Below are positions 17,373 to 27,054 of a stretch of 64,000 nt of DNA, in pieces. The stretch covers positions 1 to 64,000 of the forward strand of contig NZ_JAKZKW010000008.1 in NCBI RefSeq assembly GCF_022808695.1, written 5' to 3'. This stretch comes from Fundidesulfovibrio soli. Lineage in GTDB: Bacteria > Desulfobacterota > Desulfovibrionia > Desulfovibrionales > Desulfovibrionaceae. How positions within the stretch are numbered: position 1 is the stretch's first letter; every line of letters starts with the position of its first letter. The translations under genes were made by a program, and so were the position numbers. The notes under the pieces were generated by a model, which did no database searches, was not told the DNA's origin, and worked only from the letters and a program-made list of their open reading frames with translations.

Positions 17373-18358
17373 ACATGCTCCTCGGGGTGGCGGTCATGCT
17401 GGGCAAGATGGCTCTGGTGTTGGGCGTGGTCCTGACGGCCGCCGCCTACCTGGTGCTCCTGGAGCGCAAGCTCCTGGGGCGCATGCAATTGCGCTACGGG
17501 CCCAACAGGGTGGGTTTCTTCGGTCTGCTGCAACCCCTGGCCGACACGGTGAAGATGCTCCTCAAGGAGGACACGGTCCCCGAGGGGGCGGACCGCTTCG
17601 TTTACCTGGCGGCCCCGGCCCTGGCGGCTGCGCCGGTGCTCTTGAGCTTCGCCGTGGTACCCTTCGGCGAGCCCCTGGTGCTCTTCGGGCGGAGCATTCC
17701 CTTGGTCGTGACGGACCTGAACGTGGGCCTGCTCTTCGTGTTGGCCATGTCCTCCCTTGGCGTGTACGGGGTTGCCCTGGCGGGCTGGGCTTCGGACAAC
17801 AAGTACAGCCTGCTGGGGGGCATCCGGGCTGCGGCGCAGATGGTCAGCTACGAGATTCCCCTGGCGCTGTCCCTGGTCCCAGTTGTGATGTTGGCCAGAT
17901 CCCTGAACCTCTCCGAGATCGTGGCCGCCCAGGACAAGTGCTGGTTCCTGTTCATGCAGCCGGTGTCCTTCGCGCTGTTCCTGCTGAGCGCCATGGCCGA
18001 ATCCCGGCGCATCCCCTTCGACTTGCCCGAGGCCGAGAACGAGCTCATGGCCGGGTTCCACACCGAATACAGCGGCATGCGCTTCGGGCTCTTCTTCCTG
18101 GGCGAATACATGAACATGATCCTCCTGGGGCTGTTGGTCTCCATCTTTTTCCTGGGAGGGTGGCGCGGGCCGCTGCTGCCCCCCCTGGTCTGGCTGGGGC
18201 TCAAGACGTTTCTTGTCCCGGTGTTTCTGATCTGGACGAGGGCCAGCCTGCCCAGGCTGCGCTACGACCAGCTTATGGCCTTGGGCTGGAAGGTGCTGAT
18301 ACCCGTGGCCCTGGCCAACGCGCTGGTCACGGGCGCGGTTCTGGTGCTGTGGCCCTAG
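17369..18358 (+). CDS. nuoH: NADH-quinone oxidoreductase subunit H (NuoH)
   Basis: 329 residues, eight predicted helices, the membrane subunit that forms most of the quinone chamber. Signatures are LLERKLLGRMQLRYGPNRVG, the loop MVSYEIPLALSLVP, and RIPFDLPEAENELMAGFHTE, with the conserved acidic residues of the E-channel. It ends with the helix LRYDQLMALGWKVLIP. It overlaps nuoG and is 17 bases upstream of nuoI. Confidence 0.95.
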   Translation: MNMLLGVAVMLGKMALVLGVVLTAAAYLVLLERKLLGRMQLRYGPNRVGFFGLLQPLADTVKMLLKEDTVPEGADRFVYLAAPALAAAPVLLSFAVVPFGEPLVLFGRSIPLVVTDLNVGLLFVLAMSSLGVYGVALAGWASDNKYSLLGGIRAAAQMVSYEIPLALSLVPVVMLARSLNLSEIVAAQDKCWFLFMQPVSFALFLLSAMAESRRIPFDLPEAENELMAGFHTEYSGMRFGLFFLGEYMNMILLGLLVSIFFLGGWRGPLLPPLVWLGLKTFLVPVFLIWTRASLPRLRYDQLMALGWKVLIPVALANALVTGAVLVLWP

Positions 18359-18375
18359 GGCATGGAGGCGAACTC

Positions 18376-18930
18376 ATGAGCGAAAAAAGCGGATTCTGGC
18401 GTGAAATCGCCCGGGGCGCGGCCGGGCTGGCCGGGTCCTACAGGGAAACTCTCCGGCACGTGTTCGAGGCCCCGATCACCGAGCAGTACCCGGAATACAA
18501 GCGCGTCCTGCCCGAACGCAGCAGGGGGCGCATCATCCTGACCCGCTCTCCGGACGGGCAGGAGCGTTGCGTGGCCTGCTACCTGTGTTCCGGGGCCTGC
18601 CCCGTGAACTGCATCTCCATGCAGTCCGCCGAAGGCCCCGGAGGCAGGCGCTACGCCGCCTGGTTCAGGATCAATTTCGCCCGCTGCATCTACTGCGGCC
18701 TCTGTGAGGAGGCCTGCCCCACCCTGGCCATCCAGCTCACGCCCGAGTTCGCCTTTTCAGGTCCGGACCTGGCGGCCTTCGTTTTCGAGAAGGAGGACCT
18801 TCTTGTGGATCACGGCGGCAAGGATTCGGAGTACGATTTCTACAAGCACGCCGGTGTGGCGGTCGAAGGCGGGAAGGGCAGCCACCTGGACGAGGACGAA
18901 CCCATCGACGTGCGCACGCTGCTGCCCTAG
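18376..18930 (+). CDS. nuoI: NADH-quinone oxidoreductase subunit I (NuoI), two [4Fe-4S] clusters
   Basis: 184 residues from the ATG at 18376, with GGAGG upstream. The longer open frame before it is antisense-type shadow of nuoG/nuoH. Two CxxCxxCxxxCP motifs: CVACYLCSGACPVNC and CIYCGLCEEACPTLA, the N6a and N6b clusters that lead to N2. The N-terminus is an amphipathic membrane-contact helix. The acidic tail (LDEDEPIDVRTLLP) is usual for the family. Confidence 0.94.
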   Translation: MSEKSGFWREIARGAAGLAGSYRETLRHVFEAPITEQYPEYKRVLPERSRGRIILTRSPDGQERCVACYLCSGACPVNCISMQSAEGPGGRRYAAWFRINFARCIYCGLCEEACPTLAIQLTPEFAFSGPDLAAFVFEKEDLLVDHGGKDSEYDFYKHAGVAVEGGKGSHLDEDEPIDVRTLLP

Positions 18931-18941
18931 GACATGAAACC

Positions 18942-19463
18942 ATGAGCTTATTGGGTGTCATCTTCTACCTTCTCGCCGGGATAACACTGGGCGGGGCCGC
19001 CATGGCCGCCACCAGGCGGAACCCCATGCACGCGGTGCTGTACCTGGTGGTGGCCCTGCTGGCCTCGGCGCTGATCTTCCTGTTGTTGGGCGCGCCGCTT
19101 CCGGCCATCCTGCAGGTGGTGGTCTACGCCGGTGCGATCATGGTGCTGTTTTTGTTCATCATCATGCTCCTGGGCCTGCGCGGCGAAGCTGGAGGCATCG
19201 GGCTGAAGCGCGCGGCTCCGCCCGTGTGTCTGGCCGGGCTCTGCCTGGCAGCCGCCTGGAGCGTGTTCGCAAGAGATCCCGGAGCGAAGGTGGTCCTGAG
19301 CGCGACCCAGGCCCGCCCGGCCGCGACAGGGGCATTCCTGCTGGAGGCCTACTGGCCGGCGCTCGAGGCCGTATCCATCCTGCTGTTCGCGGCCCTGGTG
19401 GCGGCCCTGGTGCTGTGCCGCCCGGACCGGACGCATCGCGATGGCCGGAGAGGCGCGTCATGA
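18942..19463 (+). CDS. nuoJ: NADH-quinone oxidoreductase subunit J (NuoJ)
   Basis: 173 residues, five helices. Family region AATRRNPMHAVLYLVVALL and VVVYAGAIMVLFLFIIMLLG, which includes the pi-bulge helix of TM3. It is part of the membrane arm between NuoH and NuoK. It overlaps nuoK by 4 bp. Confidence 0.92.
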   Translation: MSLLGVIFYLLAGITLGGAAMAATRRNPMHAVLYLVVALLASALIFLLLGAPLPAILQVVVYAGAIMVLFLFIIMLLGLRGEAGGIGLKRAAPPVCLAGLCLAAAWSVFARDPGAKVVLSATQARPAATGAFLLEAYWPALEAVSILLFAALVAALVLCRPDRTHRDGRRGAS

Positions 19464-19765
19464 TCGTTCCCTTTGAGCACATCCTGATCCTGGCCACGGC
19501 GCTCTTCGTGCTGGGCGCGGCCTGCGCGGCCATGAGGCGTTCAGTGATAATGATCCTGGTGGGTGTTGAGATCATGATCACCGGCGCGGCGGTGGCCTTC
19601 GTCGGAGCCTCGCTGCGCTGGCAGACCCTGGACGGCCAGGCGGCGGTGATCCTGGTCATGGGATTGGCCGCCGCGGAGGTGGCCTTCGGCTTGGCCCTGC
19701 TGGTCCACGCCCGCCGCCGTGGCGGCTCGCTTGAAGCCGACGGCTACACAGGGCTCAAGGGCTGA
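19460..19765 (+). CDS. nuoK: NADH-quinone oxidoreductase subunit K (NuoK)
   Basis: 101 residues from the ATG at 19460 (overlapping the nuoJ stop as ATGA), the family's usual length. Three helices carry the two conserved membrane glutamates, in ILVGVEIMITGAAVAF and GLAAAEVAFGLALLV, needed for proton transfer. nuoL starts three bases later. Confidence 0.93.
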   Translation: MIVPFEHILILATALFVLGAACAAMRRSVIMILVGVEIMITGAAVAFVGASLRWQTLDGQAAVILVMGLAAAEVAFGLALLVHARRRGGSLEADGYTGLKG

Positions 19766-19767
19766 CC

Positions 19768-21645
19768 ATGAAAACCCTGCTGGTGACCATGCTGCTTTTT
19801 CCCGCCGCCGGTGCGCTGTTCCAGGCCCTGCCGGGCCGGATGCTCTCGCGGCGTCTGGCCGGATGGGCGGCCTGCGCGGCGGTGGGCGGCGCGCTTGCCG
19901 CTGCCGTGGCCGCCCTGAGCCTGACTCTGGGCCAGGGTCAGACCTGGGCCGTGAACCTGTGCGGCTGGTTCGCGGGGGAGGGCTTCCAGGCTCAGGCCAG
20001 CCTGCTCTACGACCCCCTGGCCGGGTTCATGGCCGTGACGGTCACCTTCGTCTCCCTGCTGATACACCTGTATTCCACGGCCTTCATGCGCGAGGAACAG
20101 GGCCACGCCCGTTATTTCTGCTACCTGAACCTGTTCGTGTTCTTCATGCTGGTCATCACCCTGGCCGACGATCTGCTGTTCCTGTTCCTGGGTTGGGAGG
20201 GGGTGGGCTTCTGCTCCTACGCCCTGATCGGCTTCTGGCATCAGGATACGGCCAACGTGACGGCCGGGGGCAAGGCCTTCATCCTGACCCGCCTGGGCGA
20301 TCTGGGGCTGGTTGCGGCCCTGGCCTTGATGGCGGGGATGTGGGGCGGCGCCTCGGTGAGCCGGGTCGCGTCCGAGGCGGCCTCCCTGGCCCCGCAGACC
20401 TCCATGATCCTCGGATTTTTGATCCTGCTGGCGGCGGTGGGCAAGTCCGCCCAGTTGCCGCTGACGGTCTGGCTCCCCGACGCCATGGCCGGGCCGACGC
20501 CCGTGTCGGCCTTGATCCACGCCGCCACCATGGTCACAGCGGGGGCTTACCTGCTCATGCGCCTGACCCCCCTGCTGGCCCACGCTCCCGTGGTGCTCGA
20601 GGCCACGGCCCTGCTCGGTGCGTTCACCGCCCTGTACGGTGCCCTGGCGGCCCTGGCCCAGCGGGACATCAAGCGCATCCTGGCCTATTCCACCATCAGC
20701 CAGGTGGGCTACATGTTCCTGGCGGCTGGCTGCGGCGATGTGCCCGGCACCATGTTCCACCTCATGGCCCACGCCTTCTTCAAGTCCCTGCTGTTCATGG
20801 CCGCTGGGTGCCTGATCCGGGCGGTGGGCGGGGAGCATGACATCTTCCGCATGGGGGCCAGGCTCAGGCGCGAGATGCCCGGCGTGTTCGTGCTGTTCCT
20901 GTGCGGGGCCGTCTCCCTGGCGGCGATGCCCCTCACTGCGGGGTATTTCAGCAAGGGGCGCGTGCTGGCCGACGCCCTCAGTCTGCCGGGCTGGCCCTAC
21001 GTCCTGAGCGCAGTCCTCGGGCTGGAGGCGGCCTTCGTGACCGCGCTCTACGCCTTCCGGCTGGTCTACACGGCCCTGGCGGGCAGCCCGGACGATCCTG
21101 CTCCCCACACCCCGGATACCGGAATGAGGCGCATGGAGTTGCCCTTGTGGCCCCTGGCGGCCCTGGCTCTTGTCTTCGGGTTCGTCAACCCGCCCGAGGT
21201 GTTCGGATTGAAGGCCTGGCTGGACGCTGCCCTTGCCGGGGGCTTAGGCCATCCGGCCCACGCGGCTCCGCCCATCCGGGTGGAGATGTTCGTGGCGGCC
21301 CTCGACGCCGCCCTGGCCCTGGCCGGGTTGTGGCTGGCCAGGCGAATGTACGGGCCGGGCCGAAAGCCCGCGAGCGACGCCGCCTGGATGTCGGCCACCG
21401 GATTCGGCCTGGACGCCCTATACGCAACGCTGGTGGCCGGGCCTTACCGGAAGCTGGCGGATTTCACTGCCGTCAGGGTGGACGGGGCCGTGCTGGATAG
21501 GGGTGTGGGCGGCGGCGCGAAAGCAGTGCTGGCCTTGTCGAGGGCCGTGAGCTCCCTGGCCACGGGGCGCGTCTCCACAACCCTGAGGGCCTTGCTCGCG
21601 TCCATGGCTGTGGCGCTTGTCTACCTGGCGTTGCGCCTGGCCTGA
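19768..21645 (+). CDS. nuoL: NADH-quinone oxidoreductase subunit L (NuoL), antiporter-like
   Basis: 625 residues, about 16 helices including the long lateral helix at the C-terminus. Proton-path marks: LGWEGVGFCSYALIGFW (Glu), KSAQLPLTVWLPDAMAGPTP (Lys and broken helix), SALIHAATMVTAGAYLL, and RDIKRILAYSTISQVGYM. It is the distal proton pump. It follows nuoK directly and is 22 bases from nuoM. Confidence 0.94.
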   Translation: MKTLLVTMLLFPAAGALFQALPGRMLSRRLAGWAACAAVGGALAAAVAALSLTLGQGQTWAVNLCGWFAGEGFQAQASLLYDPLAGFMAVTVTFVSLLIHLYSTAFMREEQGHARYFCYLNLFVFFMLVITLADDLLFLFLGWEGVGFCSYALIGFWHQDTANVTAGGKAFILTRLGDLGLVAALALMAGMWGGASVSRVASEAASLAPQTSMILGFLILLAAVGKSAQLPLTVWLPDAMAGPTPVSALIHAATMVTAGAYLLMRLTPLLAHAPVVLEATALLGAFTALYGALAALAQRDIKRILAYSTISQVGYMFLAAGCGDVPGTMFHLMAHAFFKSLLFMAAGCLIRAVGGEHDIFRMGARLRREMPGVFVLFLCGAVSLAAMPLTAGYFSKGRVLADALSLPGWPYVLSAVLGLEAAFVTALYAFRLVYTALAGSPDDPAPHTPDTGMRRMELPLWPLAALALVFGFVNPPEVFGLKAWLDAALAGGLGHPAHAAPPIRVEMFVAALDAALALAGLWLARRMYGPGRKPASDAAWMSATGFGLDALYATLVAGPYRKLADFTAVRVDGAVLDRGVGGGAKAVLALSRAVSSLATGRVSTTLRALLASMAVALVYLALRLA

Positions 21646-21667
21646 GCCCCGGAGGGCGACAACGACC

Positions 21668-23158
21668 ATGAACGCATTCCCCTGGCTTTCCCTGATAACC
21701 TTCCTGCCCCTGGGCAGCGGATTGCTGATCCTTGGCGTGCGGGAACGGCCCGAGCTCTGCCGCAAGTTGGGGCTTGCGGCGGCCCTGGCCGAACTGGCCG
21801 TGGTCTTGGCGGCTGTGGCCGCGGCGGGACAGGCCGGGGGGAGCTGGCTCCTGGTGGAGGACAGGGCCTGGATACCCGGCTTCGCCATCCGCTACACCCT
21901 GGCCATGGACGGCCTGAGCCAGGTGTTCGTATGCCTCACCGCCCTGTTCGGGGTCCTGGGAGTTCTGGTCTCCTGGAGGCAGGTCACCGAGCGGGTAGGG
22001 GCCTTCCACTTCTGCCTCCTGGCCGCTCTCAGCGGCGTGCAGGGGGTGTTTCTGGCCACGGACCTCATCCTGTTCGCGCTGTTCTGGGAGGCGCAGCTCA
22101 TCCCCGTGTTCTTCCTGATCGCCGTCTGGGGGCACGGCGAGCGCCGCAGGGCTGCCGTGAAGTTCTTCCTGTTCAGCGCCACGGGCGGCCTCTTCATGTT
22201 CCTGGCGGTCATCGTCCTGTCCGTGGCCCACGCCGGGGGGCAGAGCTTCGCCCTGGCCGACCTGACCGGCGCCCAGCTTCCGCCGGGTCTCGGGGCCTGG
22301 CTGTTCGCCGCCTTCCTGCTGTCCTTCGCGGTGAAGATACCCCTGGTGCCCATCCACATCTGGCTTCCCGACGCCCACACCCAGGCCCCCACTGCGGGCA
22401 GCCTGATCCTGGCGGGCCTGCTGCTCAAGACCGGCGGCTATGCCCTGATGCGTTTCGCCTTCCCCCTTTTTCCGGCCCAGGCCGCCGCCTGCGCTCCGCT
22501 GCTGGTGGCCCTCGGGCTGGCCGGGGTGTTCTTCGCCTCGCTGATGGCCCTGGTGCAGGACGACCTCAAACGCCTGGTGGCCTACTCCAGCATCGCCCAT
22601 ATGGGGCTCACCGTGGCGGGAATCGCCTCCCTGACCGGGCTTGGCATGACCGGCGCGGTGGTCCTGATGGTCTGCCACGCACTGACCACGGGCGGGCTCT
22701 TCGCCTCGGCGGGCATGGTGGACGAACGGCTCGCCACCCGCTCGCTCAAGAGCCTGGGCGGGCTCTGGGATCAGGCCCCGCTGTTCGGGAGCCTGTTCCT
22801 GGTCTTTTCCCTGGCGTCGGCGGCCCTGCCGGGGCTCGGCAACTTCGTGGGCGAGATCATGATCGTGTTCGGGCTCTTCAAGGTGCATGCCCTGGCAGGT
22901 GCGGCGGCCGTGGCGGGCATGGCCGTGACCCTGATCTATCTGCTGCGCATGAACCGCGACACCCTGTTCGGTCCGAGGCGCTCCGAGCTGCCCATGACCG
23001 ACGTGGGCCTGCGCGAGGCGCTGGTTCTGGTCCCGCTGGCGCTGGCCGTCCTGCTTGTCGGATTGCACCCGGCCCCGCTTCAGGACCTCATCGCTGGGCC
23101 AATCCATAACCTGTTGATTCACCTGCCCCAGTTCCCGGCGCTGGGCGTGCGGCCCTAG
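21668..23158 (+). CDS. nuoM: NADH-quinone oxidoreductase subunit M (NuoM), antiporter-like
   Basis: 496 residues from the ATG at 21668. The longer frame starting at 21617 overlaps nuoL and is not needed. Signatures are LFWEAQLIPVFFLIAVWG (Glu), KIPLVPIHIWLPDAHTQAPT, and QDDLKRLVAYSSIAHMGLTV. It is the middle proton-pumping subunit of the membrane arm. Confidence 0.94.
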   Translation: MNAFPWLSLITFLPLGSGLLILGVRERPELCRKLGLAAALAELAVVLAAVAAAGQAGGSWLLVEDRAWIPGFAIRYTLAMDGLSQVFVCLTALFGVLGVLVSWRQVTERVGAFHFCLLAALSGVQGVFLATDLILFALFWEAQLIPVFFLIAVWGHGERRRAAVKFFLFSATGGLFMFLAVIVLSVAHAGGQSFALADLTGAQLPPGLGAWLFAAFLLSFAVKIPLVPIHIWLPDAHTQAPTAGSLILAGLLLKTGGYALMRFAFPLFPAQAAACAPLLVALGLAGVFFASLMALVQDDLKRLVAYSSIAHMGLTVAGIASLTGLGMTGAVVLMVCHALTTGGLFASAGMVDERLATRSLKSLGGLWDQAPLFGSLFLVFSLASAALPGLGNFVGEIMIVFGLFKVHALAGAAAVAGMAVTLIYLLRMNRDTLFGPRRSELPMTDVGLREALVLVPLALAVLLVGLHPAPLQDLIAGPIHNLLIHLPQFPALGVRP

Positions 23159-23175
23159 GCGGACAAGGAGCGTTC

Positions 23176-24591
23176 ATGACCTGGCTATCCACGCAGTTTA
23201 TGCCGCACGCGGCCCTGGCCGCCGGGGGGCTGGCCGTTCTGGGCGCTGGGGCGGCGTTCAAGCGCCCGCCCAAGGAGCTGCTGTTGGGCGTCTCCCTGGC
23301 AGCGGTGCTGTGCGCGGGGTTCTTCAGCGGTTTCGGGGCCTGGCCCCCGGGGACGCAGAGCCCCATGCTGGCTGCGGGCGGATTGGAGCGGTATTTCACA
23401 GTGCTGGTCTGCGCGGCCGCCGGCCTCAGCATGTTGCTGATCCACAGCTATGCGCAGGAGCGCGGCTTCTCAGGGGATGCGCTCTACGGCCTGACCCTCT
23501 GGGCCGGGCTCGGCATGCTCATCACCGCACAGGCCGCCAACCTGCTGCTCCTGGCCATCGGCGTGGAGCTGATGTCGCTGTGCCTCTACGCCCTGATAGC
23601 CTCCCGCCGGAATGATCCCCTGGCCCTGGAGGCGGCCCTCAAGTATTTCCTGCCCGGAGCCGTGGCCCTGGCGGGCATCATCTTCGGCGTGGCCCTGGTC
23701 TACGCAGGGACCGGCGAGATGGACATGATGGCCGCCTTGGCCCGGAATTCGGCCACGGCAAGTGTCGGTTGGACCCTGATCCTGGTGGGGCTCGGCTTCA
23801 AGCTGTCCCTGGCCCCGGTGCACCTCTGGACGCCCGACGTCTACCAGGGGGCTCCGGCACCGGTGACGGCCTTCCTGTCCACGGGCTCCAAAGCCGCCGT
23901 GGCCGCTGTGCTCCTGCGCCTGGCCCTGGCGGCCGGGTGGGGCCAGCCCGCCGCCGTTCTTCAGGCGGCTGCCGCCTTGACCATGGCCGCCGGCAGCATC
24001 GCGGCCCTGAGCCAGAGCAGCCTCAAGCGCCTCCTGGCCTATTCCTCCATCGCCCAGATGGGCTTCGTGGCCATGGCGGTGCTGTCCGTGAGGGGCGGGG
24101 GGGAGAGGGCGGCCATGTTCTCCCTGGGAGTGTACGCGCTCATGGAGTTGGGGGCCTTCGGGGCTGTGGGGCTGCTCTCGCCGGACGGATCGGACCGGGA
24201 CATTTTGGAGGACTACCGGGGGATGAGCTACACGCACCCTTGGCGGGCAGGGCTTCTGGCCCTGAGCCTGGCTTCACTGGGAGGGCTGCCGCCCACTGCC
24301 GGATTCATCGGGAAGTTCGTGATATTTCAGGCCGCGCTCAATGCGGGGCTTTACTCGCTGGCCGTCTTCGGCATGCTCGCGACCATCGTGGGCCTCTACT
24401 ACTGCCTCCGGGTGCTGGTCACCCTCTATACGCCGTGTCCGGCGGGGGCCGAACCGGAGAGGCTTCCGGCCGGGACCCCGGCCGAGACCCCGGGCAACCT
24501 GGCCTGCATGGCCGTCGCCGCGCTGCTCGTCGCCGTTGGCCTTTACCCCGCCCCCCTGCTGGAGGCCGTCTCCGCGCTGATCCTGGGGTGA
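23176..24591 (+). CDS. nuoN: NADH-quinone oxidoreductase subunit N (NuoN), antiporter-like
   Basis: 471 residues. Marks: AIGVELMSLCLYALIAS (Glu), FKLSLAPVHLWTPDVYQGAP, and SQSSLKRLLAYSSIAQMGFV. It is the last gene of the nuo operon, with GGACAAGGAG before it. It ends 13 bases from the convergent zwf gene, and no intrinsic terminator is visible in the gap. Confidence 0.94.
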   Translation: MTWLSTQFMPHAALAAGGLAVLGAGAAFKRPPKELLLGVSLAAVLCAGFFSGFGAWPPGTQSPMLAAGGLERYFTVLVCAAAGLSMLLIHSYAQERGFSGDALYGLTLWAGLGMLITAQAANLLLLAIGVELMSLCLYALIASRRNDPLALEAALKYFLPGAVALAGIIFGVALVYAGTGEMDMMAALARNSATASVGWTLILVGLGFKLSLAPVHLWTPDVYQGAPAPVTAFLSTGSKAAVAAVLLRLALAAGWGQPAAVLQAAAALTMAAGSIAALSQSSLKRLLAYSSIAQMGFVAMAVLSVRGGGERAAMFSLGVYALMELGAFGAVGLLSPDGSDRDILEDYRGMSYTHPWRAGLLALSLASLGGLPPTAGFIGKFVIFQAALNAGLYSLAVFGMLATIVGLYYCLRVLVTLYTPCPAGAEPERLPAGTPAETPGNLACMAVAALLVAVGLYPAPLLEAVSALILG

Positions 24592-24604
24592 ATCCGCCCT
24601 CGGC

Positions 24605-26134
24605 TCAACCCACATCCCCGGCGAAACCTGGATGGATGGCGGGCGCTTCCGGCGGTCCCCAGCTTCCGGCCGGGTAGGGTTTGACCAGGCCGCCGGGATC
24701 TGAGCAGGCTTCGCACAACTCCAGAATGGGGGTGAAGTAGCGCCAGGACCACTCCACGGCATCCTGGCGCGGAAACAGCATGCCGTCGCCCAGCATGCAG
24801 TCCAGGAGCACCTTCTCGTAAGCGTCCAGGGACGGTTCGGATTCGTTTTCCGTGAAATTGAAGCGCAAAGCCGTGGTGCGCAGGCAGAGCTTGCCCCCGG
24901 GACGCTTGACCTGGAAACTCATGGAGATGGCCTGGTCGGGATGCACGTCGAGTATGAGCCTGTTGGAGGAGACGCTGTCCCCGAGGACGTTGCGGAACAT
25001 GGAATGCGGCACGGTCTTGAACTGGATGACCATGCGCATGAGCTTGCGGGGCAGGCGCTTGCCCGAGCAGAGGTAGAAGGGCACGTCCTGCCAGCGCGTG
25101 TTGTCGATGAAGGCCCGGATCATGGCGAAGGTTGGCGTGGCGGACTGGGGATCCACGCCCTGCTCCTGGCGGTATCCCTGCACGGGCTGGCCGTCGGCCG
25201 TTCCAGGGCCGTACTGACCCAAGGCCAAGTCCTGGCTCAGGCGGCCCGGATCGAAGGGCCTCAGGCTGCGGTATACCTTGACCTTCTCGTCGCGCACCAT
25301 GTCCGCCACGAAGGAGGGGGCGGGCTCCATGGCCACCAGGGCCAGCAGTTGCATCATGTGGTTCTGGAACATGTCCCGTATCACGCCCGACTGTTCGTAG
25401 AACCCGGCCCGATGCTCCACGCCCAGGCTTTCGGCGCTGGTTATGGACACGTAGTCGATGTAGTGGCGGTTCCAGACCGGCTCGAAGACCGCGTTGGCGA
25501 ACCGGAAGAGCAGGATGTTCTGGGTGGTTTCCTTGGCCAGGTAATGGTCGATGCGGAAGATCCGGCTCTCGTCGAACCACTCGTGCAGCGTGTCCGCCAG
25601 ATGCCTGGCCGACTGCAGATCGCGGCCGAAAGGCTTCTCCACCACGAGGCGCGTCCCGGAGTCGCGCGAACGCTTACCGGCAAGGCCGGACAGCCCGAGG
25701 CCCTCGGCCACGGGCTCGAACAGCTGGGGCGGCGTGGCCAGGTAGAACAGCCGCCTGCCGCCGAGATTCAGGCGCTCGTCCAGCCCGGCCAGGGTGTCGC
25801 GCAGGCGCAGATAGCCCTCCTGTTCGCCGTAATCCAGGACAACATAGAACAGGCGGGAAGCCAGCACCTCCCAGGCGGCGGCGTCGAAGATTCCGGCCTC
25901 CTCCAGGGACTGGCGCATCCGTTTCCGGAAGGACTCGTCGTCCAGTGGAGTGCGGGACACACCCACGATGGCGAAGCGCTCCGGCATGGCCCCCAGGCCG
26001 TAGAGCTTGGCCAGGGCCGGAAAGAGCATGCGCGCCGTCAAGTCGCCGGATGCCCCGAAGATGACCAGGGCGCACGGGTCCGGCCTGGACTTCATCAGGC
26101 AGGAAGTGTCGATGTGGGTGGTTGTCGTTTGCAT
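24605..26134 (-). CDS. zwf: Glucose-6-phosphate 1-dehydrogenase
   Basis: 509 residues if translation starts at the ATG at 26134. An upstream in-frame start at 26233 would overlap transaldolase and adds no conserved sequence. There is no strong ribosome site, so the start is uncertain. The NADP motif is VIFGASGDLTARMLFPAL, the active site is RIDHYLAKETTQNIL, and VVEKPFGRDLQSA is present. It oxidises glucose-6-P to 6-phosphogluconolactone. It is the third gene of a tkt-tal-zwf unit. No 6-phosphogluconolactonase or 6PGDH is seen in the window. Confidence 0.92.
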   Translation of the reverse strand: MQTTTTHIDTSCLMKSRPDPCALVIFGASGDLTARMLFPALAKLYGLGAMPERFAIVGVSRTPLDDESFRKRMRQSLEEAGIFDAAAWEVLASRLFYVVLDYGEQEGYLRLRDTLAGLDERLNLGGRRLFYLATPPQLFEPVAEGLGLSGLAGKRSRDSGTRLVVEKPFGRDLQSARHLADTLHEWFDESRIFRIDHYLAKETTQNILLFRFANAVFEPVWNRHYIDYVSITSAESLGVEHRAGFYEQSGVIRDMFQNHMMQLLALVAMEPAPSFVADMVRDEKVKVYRSLRPFDPGRLSQDLALGQYGPGTADGQPVQGYRQEQGVDPQSATPTFAMIRAFIDNTRWQDVPFYLCSGKRLPRKLMRMVIQFKTVPHSMFRNVLGDSVSSNRLILDVHPDQAISMSFQVKRPGGKLCLRTTALRFNFTENESEPSLDAYEKVLLDCMLGDGMLFPRQDAVEWSWRYFTPILELCEACSDPGGLVKPYPAGSWGPPEAPAIHPGFAGDVG

Positions 26135-26180
26135 GTCGGCGTTATTGGCTTGTAGGCCCGTGAGTGTTTCGCGGCCGCAA

Positions 26181-27047
26181 TCATTGGCCCATGAGGGCGT
26201 TCCAATCCGCCGAGAACTTGGCCATGCCCGCATCGGTCAGGTCGTGGACCGTGTCGTAGGACTCGAGGGACTCTTTCAGGCTGATCTCGCGGTAGGGGAT
26301 CGGGGCCAGCTTCTTGGAGTCATAGACGAAGTCCTTACCGGGTATGGGCATGCCCGCCTGCCCCCAGGCCCGTATCAGGGAGAAGGGCGCGGTGATGATG
26401 TCCGATTGCAGGGCCAGGGCGCACAGGAAATGGTCCAGCGTGCGTACGCTGGCGGTGAGCACCTGCACGTGGCCGTCGCCCGCCTTGAACATGCGCAAGA
26501 TGTTGGCGATGAGGTCCATGCCGTTTTCCCCCCTGTCGTCCAGGCGGCCTATGAAGGGCGACACGAACACTTGGCCCTGGGCGGCCCCGCGCGTTGCCGC
26601 ATAGACGGCAGCGGCCTGAGACTGACTGAAGCACAGGGTCATGTTCACCCTGTGGCCCGCCGCCGTGGCCTGCTTCGCTGCCAGGAGCCCGGGCGCGTTG
26701 GTTGGCAGCTTGATGTGGGCGTTGGGTATCCAGGTTGAGCACTCCCGGACCTGCTCCAGCATGCGTTCGGTGCCTGTGGCGGCATCGGCGTACACCTCGA
26801 TGGACACCGAGCCTTCGGGGATGAGCCCTGATATTTCGCCCACCACGGAACGATAGAAAGCCCAGACTTCCTTCGGATCGAAGGGGCGGCCCTTGGCCTT
26901 GCGCTCCTTGGCTTCAGGGTTCTTGGCGATCAGGGAGGGGTTGGTGGTCTGCCCGTCCAGAAAGCCGATCAGGTCCAGGATCTGCCTAGTCTCGGCCGGG
27001 TCGCCGCTGTCGAGAAAAATGCGCGTCTTGAGTCCGTCCGGTCGCAT
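26181..27047 (-). CDS. tal: Transaldolase family protein
   Basis: 288 residues, TIM-barrel. Marks: RIFLDSGDPAETRQIL, DGQTTNPSLIAKN (substrate loop), SIEVYADAATGTERMLEQ, and the Schiff-base lysine in AHIKLPTNAPGLLAAKQ. VSPFIGRLDDRGENGMDLI is the phosphate-binding region. It moves a dihydroxyacetone unit between sugar phosphates in the non-oxidative pentose phosphate pathway. It lies 7 bases downstream of tkt and 46 before zwf. Family identity is firm, though members include fructose-6-P aldolases. Confidence 0.88.
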   Translation of the reverse strand: MRPDGLKTRIFLDSGDPAETRQILDLIGFLDGQTTNPSLIAKNPEAKERKAKGRPFDPKEVWAFYRSVVGEISGLIPEGSVSIEVYADAATGTERMLEQVRECSTWIPNAHIKLPTNAPGLLAAKQATAAGHRVNMTLCFSQSQAAAVYAATRGAAQGQVFVSPFIGRLDDRGENGMDLIANILRMFKAGDGHVQVLTASVRTLDHFLCALALQSDIITAPFSLIRAWGQAGMPIPGKDFVYDSKKLAPIPYREISLKESLESYDTVHDLTDAGMAKFSADWNALMGQ

Positions 27048-27054
27048 GTTTGCC

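Noticed and set aside
16912-18375. Long plus-strand frame leading into nuoI
   Set aside because: It overlaps nuoG and nuoH and has no family motifs until the NuoI start at 18376.
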